Assembly: GCA_035569495.1 (NCBI GenBank)
Contig: DATMMX010000028.1
Coordinates: forward strand, 61,402 to 125,401
Origin: DASRDZ01 sp035569495
Lineage (GTDB): Bacteria > Chloroflexota > Dormibacteria > Aeolococcales > Aeolococcaceae
Length of the DNA: 64,000 bases
Direction: 5' to 3'
This document shows positions 25,548 through 33,153 of the stretch, one piece after another. The translations under genes and the position numbers were made by a program. Under the pieces are notes generated by a model, which was not told where the DNA came from, made no database searches, and saw nothing but the letters and a program-made list of their open reading frames with translations. Within the stretch, counting starts at the first letter, position 1. Each line of letters begins with the position of its first letter.

Positions 25548-25877
25548 GTGTCGCACCTGGCCGCAACCCAGCGGCGGGTGCGCCCACTCACCTGTCCGGC
25601 CTGCCGCACCGTGCTGCGCACCGACGTGATGGAGATGCTGCTCAGCACCAACCGCGGCTACCGCTTCCCGCGCGTGGAGCTGATGTGGTGCGAGGCCTGC
25701 GCCCAGTCAGTTGCGGTCGAGCTCGACCAATACCCCAGGGAGTGCGCCTGCGACGCCGGGCTGGAGACCGACCTCGCCGACCACGCCGCGGTGCCGTGTG
25801 AGCGGCAGCTCGTCAGCGTGATCTTCGAGTCGTGCAAGCGCTGCGGGCAGGTGCGCGAGGTCTACCTCAACCACTGA
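25548..25877 (+). CDS. Zinc-ribbon protein with three CxxC pairs
   Basis: 109 residues from a GTG that directly follows the TAG of the acyl-CoA ligase, so it is co-transcribed. It has CPACRTV near residue 16, WCEAC near 47, an internal CACD and CKRCGQ near 97. The cysteine pairs suggest two zinc ribbons. I do not recognise the family. The 3' end overlaps a decayed gene on the other strand. Confidence 0.55.
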   Translation: MSHLAATQRRVRPLTCPACRTVLRTDVMEMLLSTNRGYRFPRVELMWCEACAQSVAVELDQYPRECACDAGLETDLADHAAVPCERQLVSVIFESCKRCGQVREVYLNH

Positions 25878-26095
25878 GCCGCCTGCCGCGGCGCCTCCGG
25901 CGGATGGCCAGTGCGGCGAGCAGCGCGCCCGCGGCGGCGGACGGTGCGATGGCGGGGGGCGCGCCGCCGGCTGGTCGGCGGCGACCTCACGGTTGCCGTT
26001 GGTCGCCGCGCAGAGCGTGCCTGCGTTGAGGTGCGGCGAGGCGGAGAGCGCGTCGGTCGATTCAAAGGGCTTGAAATCGTCTGAGCCGAAGCGTT
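25867..26095 (-). pseudogene. Remnant of a membrane-anchored protein, frameshifted
   Basis: On the minus strand one frame reads FGSDDFKPFESTDALSASPH and continues for about 25 residues from an in-frame stop near 26097, without a start codon. After a shift of frame near 25940 the sequence continues as APPAIAPSAAAG, a hydrophobic helix ALLAALAI, RRRRRGRRLSG and a stop at 25867. The second part has the form of a C-terminal membrane anchor with a basic tail. Both parts look like one gene that lost its 5' end and gained a frameshift. Confidence 0.4.
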
Positions 26096-26413
26096 ATGGT
26101 CCCGTCACCGACTAGGGGGGCGGACCTGGGCGGTGAATCGGAAGGGTTAGGAGGTCGCCGTGTTCGGCGGGCAGCACAACGTGTACAGGGGCATGCGCCC
26201 CGGCAGCCATCAAGAGGCGGCAACGTCGCCTGTGCGAACCGCACGTGATGCTCAGTCCCTTCGTTGGGTCGGCGCTTGGTTTGCGGGAACCATCGTCCGT
26301 TGCCGGAGTTCCATAGCGGCGTAAGCAAGGCAAGCGACGGGCTGCCATAGCGGAACATGCTCACAGAATGGGATCGGCGCTCCCGTCGGGCGCTCCCGGG
26401 AGGGTTTTGTCAC
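26096..26413. other. Non-coding stretch of about 320 bases
   Basis: I see no convincing gene. Short minus-strand frames exist but have no ribosome sites or recognisable domains. GGGAGGG (26398-26404) near the right end is the ribosome site of the secreted protein starting at 26414. The segment is less GC-rich than the genes to the left. Confidence 0.4.
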
Positions 26414-26956
26414 TTGGGTATCGGCAGGAAGCGCCTACCCGCCGTGTTTGCCGGCATGCTGGCCTTTGCCTCCATGTCAACAACAACGGTGTTGGTGGCG
26501 CACGCAGACACGGTGGCGTGCTACTACCCAGCCGAGGTGTGGGAGGTGGACGGCAACAGCTTCCAGGACGGCTACACCCCCGTAGCCGAAGCGTCGGTCA
26601 ACGAGTGCGTCGGCGGACCGCAGGGCGGCCCGTACGACGGCAACACATGGGACCAATACTGGTACCACGCCGGTGTCTCCAACGGCAACGAGCAGGACGT
26701 GTGGCAGGAGGACCGAGCGTGGGTCTGCGGCAATCTCGCCATGGACACCACGACCGACTCTCAGACGGACAACTACTACACGTCGCCTTGGTGGAACTAC
26801 CAGGGCAACAACAACAACCAATGCGACATCCAGTTCGACCAGATGGTGCGCATCACTGCTTGGTCGGGAGAACGGTTCTCTGAGTACACGAGTGACCAGA
26901 GCGGCTGGGGCACCTGCAACTGGGACTCCACGTCGCGCTGTCCGACGGGAGGGTGA
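26414..26956 (+). CDS. Secreted Trp/Tyr/Asn-rich protein
   Basis: 180 residues from a TTG nine bases after GGGAGGG; an ATG at 26357 is an alternative that would give 199 residues. The signal peptide GIGRKRLPAVFAGMLAFASMST... ends at AHA-DT (about 32). The mature part is rich in Trp, Tyr, Asn and Asp with four or five Cys (VACYY, NECVGG, VCGN, QCD, TCNW). No domain is recognised. The next gene starts 3 bp after its stop and is also exported, so the pair is an operon ended by the hairpin at 27573. Confidence 0.6.
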   Translation: MGIGRKRLPAVFAGMLAFASMSTTTVLVAHADTVACYYPAEVWEVDGNSFQDGYTPVAEASVNECVGGPQGGPYDGNTWDQYWYHAGVSNGNEQDVWQEDRAWVCGNLAMDTTTDSQTDNYYTSPWWNYQGNNNNQCDIQFDQMVRITAWSGERFSEYTSDQSGWGTCNWDSTSRCPTGG

Positions 26957-26959
26957 GCG

Positions 26960-27547
26960 ATGCCAAAGATCATGAGCACCCGCAAGATGGTGGCGTCCGG
27001 CGTCGTCGCGGCGCTGGCTCTGGGCGTCGGCCTGTGGCGAGCAAACTCCGGCGCTGGGACTCACAGTGTGCTTGTCGGCTCGCTGCGGGTCGTGACTGCT
27101 GATGCCCAGACAACAGGTTCCGTCATCACGGAGCAACAGGCACTGAGCACAATCCTCTCCAAGATCACGCAGATGGAGCCTGGTGTGGCGTGGCCCACAT
27201 CCGCCGCTCCGCAGACCGCTCCGGGGATCTCCCTTCCGGGTGGGTGGTCCATGGAAGAGGTATCCGGCGTGACCCAGGTGTACGACAACGTCACCGGGAA
27301 GCTGCTCTATCGGCGCACATGGCCCATCAGTGCGTGGGTCGCACAGTATCACTCGGCACTTGGAACGTACGGATTCGGCATGGTGTCCGACGGTGCCAAC
27401 CTGCCGACGTGTTTCAACGAACGTACATGCGAGCCACCGGGGCAACTGCTCGTCGCTCAGGCTTTCGTGGAGCCCGGTGGCCTCACCCCGCAATGCACCG
27501 CCCCGGCCTCGAATCCCCAGCAATACATCCAGTGCGAGACCAAGTAG
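26960..27547 (+). CDS. Secreted protein of unknown function
   Basis: 195 residues with GGGAGG about eight bases before the ATG. The N-terminal anchor or signal is residues 9-30 (MVASGVVAALALGVGLWRA). The mature part begins with a helical segment (ITEQQALSTILSKITQ) and continues as a mixed domain with four Cys near the C-terminus (CFNERTC, QCT, QC). There are no known motifs. It is the partner of the secreted protein upstream. Confidence 0.6.
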   Translation: MPKIMSTRKMVASGVVAALALGVGLWRANSGAGTHSVLVGSLRVVTADAQTTGSVITEQQALSTILSKITQMEPGVAWPTSAAPQTAPGISLPGGWSMEEVSGVTQVYDNVTGKLLYRRTWPISAWVAQYHSALGTYGFGMVSDGANLPTCFNERTCEPPGQLLVAQAFVEPGGLTPQCTAPASNPQQYIQCETK

Positions 27548-27572
27548 GCCGCTAGCAGTCTCCGTTGTCAAA

Positions 27573-27606
27573 GGCAGCCCGTCCGCTCCAAGCGAGGCGG
27601 GCTGCC
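27573..27606 (+). terminator. Hairpin terminator after the secreted pair
   Basis: GGCAGCCCG (27573-27581) and CGGGCTGCC (27598-27606) pair perfectly over 9 bp with a 16-base loop, 25 bases after the stop at 27547. The T-tract is poor (TGCTTCCC), but position and stem quality support termination. It also separates this operon from the convergent lipoprotein gene. Confidence 0.6.
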
Positions 27607-27656
27607 TGCTTCCCTACCGACGCGCCGCCGGCGACGGGCGGAAAGTTGCGGCGGGC

Positions 27657-28316
27657 TCAGCTCGTCTTGGCGCTGAGCTGCTGCTCCTGGAGCTGGACCA
27701 GGGCGGTGAAGTTGGCGTCGGTGGCCGTCGACGCGGGGCCGCCGCCGAGCAGCTCGGCGACCACGCTGCCGCGCCGGATGATGGCGAAGACCGCGCGGCT
27801 GGGCGGCTCGCCGGTGGACTGCGCGGGGGTGCTGGCGGCCATGCCGACGATGCTGTCGGCGCCGCCGAGCGGCAGGTTGGGGATCGGCGACAGCGTGCCG
27901 CCCGTGGGGGGAACGGCGCGGCGCTTGGTCTCGTCGCTGACGAAGGCGGTGGCGCCGGTGGCGTCGTGGAAGAAGATCACCTGGGAGATGACCGTGGCGA
28001 AGGGCGTCGCCGCGCCACCCTGGTTGGGGTCGGAGAAGGAGACGCGGGCGCCGAGCTGGAGGCCCTGGCTCTTCAGCCTGGCGACCAGCGTCTGGTCGCC
28101 CTCCTGGTCGGCGAGGGTCCCCGCATCGACCGTCGAGTCCTGGGTGCGCAGGTAGGCCTTCATCTGGTCGGGACGCAGCACCATCGTCTGCGGGGCCAGG
28201 GTCGGCGCCGTGGGCACCGGGGTGGTCGGCGGGTACGGCGTTGGCGGCGAGTCGCAGCCGCTGAGCAGGACGGTCAGGCCGGCGGCGCCGAGGATGGCGA
28301 GGCGCGAGCGATGCAT
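27657..28316 (-). CDS. Lipoprotein of unknown function
   Basis: 219 residues. The signal peptide has a lipobox (VLLSGC, Cys about 21), then a Pro/Thr-rich linker to about 45. The globular part includes VARLKSQGLQLGARVSF and VISQVIFFHDATGATAFVSDE, then VFAIIRRGSVVAELLG. This layout is reminiscent of uncharacterised extracytoplasmic proteins that monitor a substrate, but I cannot name a family. It lies 48 bp downstream of the anti-sigma gene and is on the same strand, so it may be in the sigma factor's operon. Confidence 0.6.
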   Translation of the reverse strand: MHRSRLAILGAAGLTVLLSGCDSPPTPYPPTTPVPTAPTLAPQTMVLRPDQMKAYLRTQDSTVDAGTLADQEGDQTLVARLKSQGLQLGARVSFSDPNQGGAATPFATVISQVIFFHDATGATAFVSDETKRRAVPPTGGTLSPIPNLPLGGADSIVGMAASTPAQSTGEPPSRAVFAIIRRGSVVAELLGGGPASTATDANFTALVQLQEQQLSAKTS

Positions 28317-28364
28317 GCGGGCCGGGATGCTAGCGCGCCGCCACGGCGACGCCGCCGCGGGCCG

Positions 28365-30410
28365 TCATCCGGCCAGGTCGAGCACCAGGCGCAGCGGGCC
28401 GGGGACGTATCCGGCGCTGAAGGTCACCGCGCGGGCCACCTTGATCTGGTAGGTGACCGCGTTGGGGAACGGCGACGGCTGCAGCAGGCTGACCCCGGTG
28501 GCGACGCTGCCCGGCGGCAGCGAGCCGGTCGACCCGGCGGGGACGACGCCCTCGATGGCGACGAGCAGGGTGGTGCTGTCGAGGAACCCGACGGTCGCCT
28601 TGGGCGTGCCGGCAGCGCTGCCCGCGGGGCCCATGTCGAGGACGATGCGGAAGTCGTTGGGGTGCTGGCCGTAGCGGAAGTCGCTGACCTGGTAGCCGCT
28701 GCCGGTGTCACCGAGCACCTTGACGCCGGTGAGCTGCGGGACGCCGGCCGGGGCCGGGTTCTGCGCCGGCCTGGCGGACGCCTGCGGGGCCGCGGCGCTC
28801 GCCTGGGGGGCGGCGGCCGAGGCCCTGGCGGCGGGCTGGCTGGGCGCCGGGTTGGCCGCGTGCGACGGCTGCGTCGACGGCGAGGAGGCGTTGCTCGCCG
28901 GCAGCGGCGTGGTGGTGCGGCCGCTGACCACGCCGACGATCAGCATCACCAGGGTGGCGGCGCCGAAGATGGCGAGCAGGCGGCGTCCCTCGCGGAGCTG
29001 CGACGGGCTGTGCCGCGGACGGTCGACGGTGGGGGCGGCGCGCTCGCCGCGCGGCTGCGCGGGCTCGGCCTGGGGCATGTCCTCGGGGATCTCCCGCGGA
29101 CGCCACGGACGCGGCTCGGCCGAGGCGGCGCGGCCGCGCTCGTACTCGGAGAGCGCCTCCGCGAGCGGGTCGGGCGCGGTCGGGCGAGGGGCCATCGGGG
29201 GCGGCGCGCCGATCGCCGACTCCAGCGTGTGCCGGGGCGGCGGGACCGGCGAGTTGGGGCGCATCGGGGTGGGCCAGTCGGGGCGCGGCGGGGGCGCGGC
29301 CGGCAGCTCGGGGTGAGGGGGCTCGTCGCGGTCGGGCGGCGTCTCCGCGCGTGTGGGCATGGGCGTGCCCATGACCTGGCGGGCGGGGTGGTCGTCAGTG
29401 CCGGGAATGGCGAGCTGGCCGGGCTGGATGGGGCGCGGCATGTGCGCGCCGCCGGGGGTGACGAAGGGGGCCGTCTTGGGCAGCGGACCGAGGTCGACCT
29501 CGTCGCCGGGATCGGAGAGCTCCGCAGCCTCGGCGGGCTGGGCGCCGACCATGGCGGGCGCAGCCGGTTGGATGGAGTCCAGGCGGCGGCGCTCCACCTC
29601 GGTGCGGGCGCGGCCGGAGCGGAGCGGGGCGCCGGTGCCGCTGACGATCTGCACCGAGTCGTCGTACTCGGCGGTGGAGCGGGAGAGGGCGCGGCGCACG
29701 GCGACCCGGTCGCGCAGGCGCTCGAAGAAGCTGGGCCTGGCCTGCTGCGGGGGGCCGAAACGCTCGACGGGGATGGGCTCGTCGAGCACGTCCTCGTCGG
29801 TGAGCGGGTAGGTGGGCTCGGGGGGCGCCTCGCGGTGGGGGGTCCAGGGCGGGCTGGCGGTCATCTCGGCATCTCCTCCGGAGGCTGTGACGTGAGTGGG
29901 AGGTTCGGAGGGTTCAGGTCCACCGGGGGGGAAAGCGCCGGCGCTCGGGGGAGCGAACGGCGCTGGGTCCGGGTCAATGGAGGGGGGTGGCCACTGCCGC
30001 ACCTGTGTCGGGGGGGATGCGGCAGTGGCCGGTGGAGCCGGGGGGACGGCGTGGGGAAGTGAGGGGATGAGCTCGGGTGCCGCGGCATCGGCCAGATCGG
30101 GCGACGGTGTCTCGTCGGCGGCCAGCTCGGGGGGTGCCCAGTAGGAGCCGCCGGGCATGGGGGTGCCGGTCATGTCGACGCTGTCCTCGGGCGCCTCGGC
30201 GAGCCCGAGCTGCACCAGCAGCGCCTCCATCGAGTGCTCGGCGACGCGCACGCGCCCCAGGGCGGAGACGCGCTCGACCTCCTCGCGGAGGTAGCCCAGC
30301 CCCGAGCGGCAGCGCTGGCATCCCACCAGGTGGGCCTCCAGCTCACCCTGGCGGCGGACCTCGAGCTCCCCGTCCAGGTGGCTGCTGAGGACGAGGAGGG
30401 AGCACTTCAT
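28365..30410 (-). CDS. Anti-sigma factor with extracellular AMIN-like domain
   Basis: 681 residues from the ATG at 30410, which overlaps the sigma-factor stop (ATGA). The N-terminus has a zf-HC2 type zinc site (C3, H27, C31, C34) in the anti-sigma domain. A very long Pro-rich cytoplasmic linker (about 90-510) leads to one membrane helix (LLAIFGAATLVMLIVGVVSG). Outside is a Ser/Ala/Pro linker, then a C-terminal domain (about 575-681, VSDFRYGQHPNDFRIVLDMG...) like the AMIN peptidoglycan-associated domain. It could sense the cell wall and release the sigma factor. Confidence 0.8.
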   Translation of the reverse strand: MKCSLLVLSSHLDGELEVRRQGELEAHLVGCQRCRSGLGYLREEVERVSALGRVRVAEHSMEALLVQLGLAEAPEDSVDMTGTPMPGGSYWAPPELAADETPSPDLADAAAPELIPSLPHAVPPAPPATAASPPTQVRQWPPPSIDPDPAPFAPPSAGAFPPGGPEPSEPPTHVTASGGDAEMTASPPWTPHREAPPEPTYPLTDEDVLDEPIPVERFGPPQQARPSFFERLRDRVAVRRALSRSTAEYDDSVQIVSGTGAPLRSGRARTEVERRRLDSIQPAAPAMVGAQPAEAAELSDPGDEVDLGPLPKTAPFVTPGGAHMPRPIQPGQLAIPGTDDHPARQVMGTPMPTRAETPPDRDEPPHPELPAAPPPRPDWPTPMRPNSPVPPPRHTLESAIGAPPPMAPRPTAPDPLAEALSEYERGRAASAEPRPWRPREIPEDMPQAEPAQPRGERAAPTVDRPRHSPSQLREGRRLLAIFGAATLVMLIVGVVSGRTTTPLPASNASSPSTQPSHAANPAPSQPAARASAAAPQASAAAPQASARPAQNPAPAGVPQLTGVKVLGDTGSGYQVSDFRYGQHPNDFRIVLDMGPAGSAAGTPKATVGFLDSTTLLVAIEGVVPAGSTGSLPPGSVATGVSLLQPSPFPNAVTYQIKVARAVTFSAGYVPGPLRLVLDLAG

Positions 30411-30928
30411 ATGGCGATCTCGCGGTACACCGTGCCGAACTCGCGGCGAGCCCCGGCCAGGAGCCGGGCCGCCGCCTCGGGCGAGCACTCCAGCGCGGTG
30501 CCGATCTCCCGGTAGGTCAGGCCGCCCATGTCGCGCAGCAGCAGGGCCGCGCGGCGCTCGAAGGGGACGGTCATCAGCGCCCGCTTCACCGTGTTGATGC
30601 GGGCGGCGTCACCGGGGTCGACGTCGGCGTGGAAGGGCGCGCGCCCGCGCCGGAAGAAGCGGGCGGGGCCGTGGGGGCGCGGTGGGAAGCGCTGTTCCTG
30701 CCTGCAGGCGCGGGTGATCGCGCGGTAGAGGGCGACGCGGCCGTCGGTCTGCAGGCGCGCCGGGGGGTAGCGAGAGGCGTGGTAGATGCCGCCCGCAACG
30801 AACTCGACCGCATCGTCCACGTCCCCCACCAGGTGGGTCGCGTAGGTGACGAGATCGTCGAGGTGCTCGCGGACGAGTCCGGCGAGCGTGCTCGCATCGG
30901 GCAAAGCGGGTGCTGCGACGTTGATCAT
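30407..30928 (-). CDS. ECF-type RNA polymerase sigma factor
   Basis: 173 residues. Region 2 (about 15-75) begins LAGLVREHLDDLVTYATHLVGDVDDAVEFVAGG. Region 4 (about 110-165) has RALMTVPFERRAALLLRDMGGLTYREIGTALECSPEAAARLLAGARREF, the helix-turn-helix for -35 recognition. Length fits the ECF class. It is translationally coupled to its anti-sigma factor. Region 2 is divergent, so the sigma group is unclear. Confidence 0.85.
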   Translation of the reverse strand: MINVAAPALPDASTLAGLVREHLDDLVTYATHLVGDVDDAVEFVAGGIYHASRYPPARLQTDGRVALYRAITRACRQEQRFPPRPHGPARFFRRGRAPFHADVDPGDAARINTVKRALMTVPFERRAALLLRDMGGLTYREIGTALECSPEAAARLLAGARREFGTVYREIAI

Positions 30929-31011
30929 GACGTTGGCGTGCGGTGCACGCGAGCTTGGTGGGCAGCATACATATGTGTGGTATGGCCGTCAACCACCCTG
31001 TGGTGCTGCGC

Positions 31012-31740
31012 TCAACCCAATTCGAGCAACTCTCCCCCGCGCACCCCGTGCGGCGCCTGCAGGCCCGCCGCCCGCCAGGCCGCCACCGGCATGCCGATGT
31101 CGGCCACGGTGATCGCCCCGGCGTGGGTGCGACCGGTCGCCGTCCACAGCCCGCGCTTCATCGCGGTGAGGGTGCAGGTCGCCGCCGCGCGCACCGCGGG
31201 CTGGTGCGCCTCGCCGGTGGTCGCGTCGATGCCGCTGGGCACGTCGACGGCGAGCAGATGGGTGTGCTCCATCCCGGTGATCGCCGCCGCGTCCGCATCG
31301 CGCGGCGCGCCGCGCAGCCCGGTGCCGAGCAGCGCGTCGAGCACCAGCGCGCAGCCGCGCAGCGCCTCGCTCACCGTGGCCGCGTCGACGGCGAAACTCG
31401 TGTGCACACCAGAGCTTTCCGCCGCCGCGAGATGCGACGCCAGCACCGTGCGCAGCTCCGACGCCGACGGCGCGATCACCACCGCGCGCACGCTGCATCC
31501 CCACGCCACGAGATGCCGCGCGGCGACCAGCCCGTCGCCACCGTTGTTGCCACGCCCGACCACAACTCCGACGCGTCCGGGCGCATGGTGCAGCAGCCGC
31601 CAGGCGCAGCGCGCCACCTGCCAGCCGGCGATCTCCATGAGCTGCACCGTCGACACGCCGCTGCGCGCCGCGGCGGCGTCCAGCGCGGCCACCTGCTCGG
31701 CGGTCAGCGATCCGTAATGGGCGAGGTCGTCGTCGGTCAT
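31012..31740 (-). CDS. nnrE: NAD(P)H-hydrate epimerase
   Basis: 242 residues from the ATG at 31740 (overlapping the upstream stop as ATGA). YjeF N-terminal domain: LTAEQVAALDAAAARSG, MEIAGWQVA, VVVGRGNNGGDGLVAARHL, DALLGTGLRG, and VDVPSGIDATTGE. It interconverts the R and S forms of damaged hydrated NAD(P)H so the dehydratase can repair them. The dehydratase (YjeF C-terminal domain) is not fused here. It is coupled to a SAM hydroxide adenosyltransferase, a pairing that may link two small-molecule housekeeping enzymes. Confidence 0.9.
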   Translation of the reverse strand: MTDDDLAHYGSLTAEQVAALDAAAARSGVSTVQLMEIAGWQVARCAWRLLHHAPGRVGVVVGRGNNGGDGLVAARHLVAWGCSVRAVVIAPSASELRTVLASHLAAAESSGVHTSFAVDAATVSEALRGCALVLDALLGTGLRGAPRDADAAAITGMEHTHLLAVDVPSGIDATTGEAHQPAVRAAATCTLTAMKRGLWTATGRTHAGAITVADIGMPVAAWRAAGLQAPHGVRGGELLELG

Positions 31741-32522
31741 GCCATGTGCACCCGTATGACCGCGCCGCGCGAAGGGCCGCCCAGCTCCGCCGCCGGACAC
31801 GACCGCGCCGCCACCTCCCAGTGCCCCGCGCTGCCCAGCAGGACGCCGAGCGCGCCGTCGGGGATCTCCGCGTAGGTGCGCACCACCAGCACGCTGCGAC
31901 CGCCGTCCCACTCCACCGCCGTCACCCGGCGACCGGCGACGTCGCGGTCGCGGACCGTGGTCACCGCGTTGCCGAAGCGGTCCACGGCGCACACGACGCC
32001 GGTGGCGACGTCCGGCTCCACGCGCGCGAAGGCGGCGCCGAGCAGGCAGGGCTCGCCGTGCACCGCACCCAGGTCGCGCACCGCGGCGCCGCCCGCCAGG
32101 CGCGCCGCCGCGGGGGCGAACACGTCGCGGCCGTGGAACGTCGGCGCCGCATCCTCGGGGACCGGCAGGGCGACGCACAGGCGCGACGGCGGCGGGCACT
32201 CGGCCCACACGTAGGAGACCAGACCGTTGTCCGGCAGTACGAAGCGCGCGCCCGCGACATCCACCGCCAGCGCGGCACGCGAGGTGCCCACCTCGGGGTC
32301 GACGACCGCGCAGACCACCCCGCCCGGCGGCATGGCCGCGGCCATCGCCTTGACCTGGTACGCCCCGCCGAGCACGTCGCCCGGCGGCACGCCGTGGGCA
32401 TCGGCCAGCGCCAGCAGCGACGGGTCGACCCGCCAGACCGCGGCGTGCAGGGCGGCCGCGTAGGTGTCGGCGGTGCCGTAGTCGGTGACGAAGGCGATCG
32501 GGGCGGGCGCCACGACCGACAC
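31737..32522 (-). CDS. SAM hydroxide adenosyltransferase (DUF62)
   Basis: 261 residues from a GTG at 32522. N-terminus APIAFVTDYGTADTYAAALHAAVWRVDPSLL, then MPPGGVVCAVVDPEVGTSR, FVLPDNGLVSYV, and GRDVFAPAAARLA. The Asp, Arg and His residues of the DUF62/SAM hydrolase family (D in TDYG, RDVFAPAA) are conserved. It splits S-adenosylmethionine to adenosine and methionine using water-derived hydroxide. An adjacent divergent membrane gene shares the promoter region. Confidence 0.9.
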   Translation of the reverse strand: MSVVAPAPIAFVTDYGTADTYAAALHAAVWRVDPSLLALADAHGVPPGDVLGGAYQVKAMAAAMPPGGVVCAVVDPEVGTSRAALAVDVAGARFVLPDNGLVSYVWAECPPPSRLCVALPVPEDAAPTFHGRDVFAPAAARLAGGAAVRDLGAVHGEPCLLGAAFARVEPDVATGVVCAVDRFGNAVTTVRDRDVAGRRVTAVEWDGGRSVLVVRTYAEIPDGALGVLLGSAGHWEVAARSCPAAELGGPSRGAVIRVHMA

Positions 32523-32547
32523 CGTACGGGAACGGGGTACCGTACGG
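32522..32547. promoter_or_regulatory. Two CCGTACGG palindromes in a divergent gap
   Basis: CCGTACGG occurs at 32522-32529 and 32540-32547. Each copy is itself a perfect 8-bp palindrome and the centres are 18 bp apart. They fill the 29-bp gap between the SAM hydrolase (start 32522, minus) and the small membrane protein (start 32552, plus), so a bound dimer or tetramer could control both. Confidence 0.45.
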
Positions 32548-32551
32548 CGAC

Positions 32552-32935
32552 ATGCCCAGCAGCGCAGTTGCCCCGGCCCCCGCACAGACGCCGCCGCGCA
32601 ACGGCCGTCCCGCGTGGGCACCGCCGGTGGTGGTGCTCGCCGTGCTGGCCGTGGCGGTCGCCGCGGTGGTGGGCATCCGCGGCCTGATGGGCGACCCGGT
32701 GCGCTCGGTCGCCGCCGACGGCACCGCCACCCTGAGCGGCGCCTACCAGCCGGTCGGCGGCTGCGGCTCGGGATGCGCCCAGGGGTACGTGCAGGCGGGG
32801 GCGCGCAGCGTCTTCGTCCGGCTCGCCGGCGGCTGCGCCCAGCCCGCCGCGGGCGCCGAGGTCACCCTGCACGCCAGGCCCGACGCCGCGCTCGGCACGC
32901 GGGCCTACCTGGCGGTCGACTGCCCCACCGGCTGA
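32552..32935 (+). CDS. Membrane-anchored small protein
   Basis: 127 residues. A Pro-rich cytoplasmic N-terminus (1-22) leads into a membrane helix (WAPPVVVLAVLAVAVAAVVGI). The outer part is about 80 residues with four Cys in GGCGSGC, GGCAQ and DCPTG, perhaps two disulfides. No family is recognised. It is divergent from the SAM hydrolase gene. Confidence 0.55.
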   Translation: MPSSAVAPAPAQTPPRNGRPAWAPPVVVLAVLAVAVAAVVGIRGLMGDPVRSVAADGTATLSGAYQPVGGCGSGCAQGYVQAGARSVFVRLAGGCAQPAAGAEVTLHARPDAALGTRAYLAVDCPTG

Positions 32936-33153
32936 CCGTCTTTCCCGACAGTCCCGCTGTTGCGATCAGGTGACGCGGCGCACTCCCCAGACCGCACGCC
33001 GCGACGGCCGCGCGAGCTCTCACGAGGCGATGTAACGGCGCCGTATCGGACCTTTACAGGCGATGCAAACACCGTGACGCCGGGGCTATCTCCGCAGGTG
33101 ATTCACGCACATAGATTGCATGCACCCGAACCCTTTGGTGCCGGGAAGGAGTC

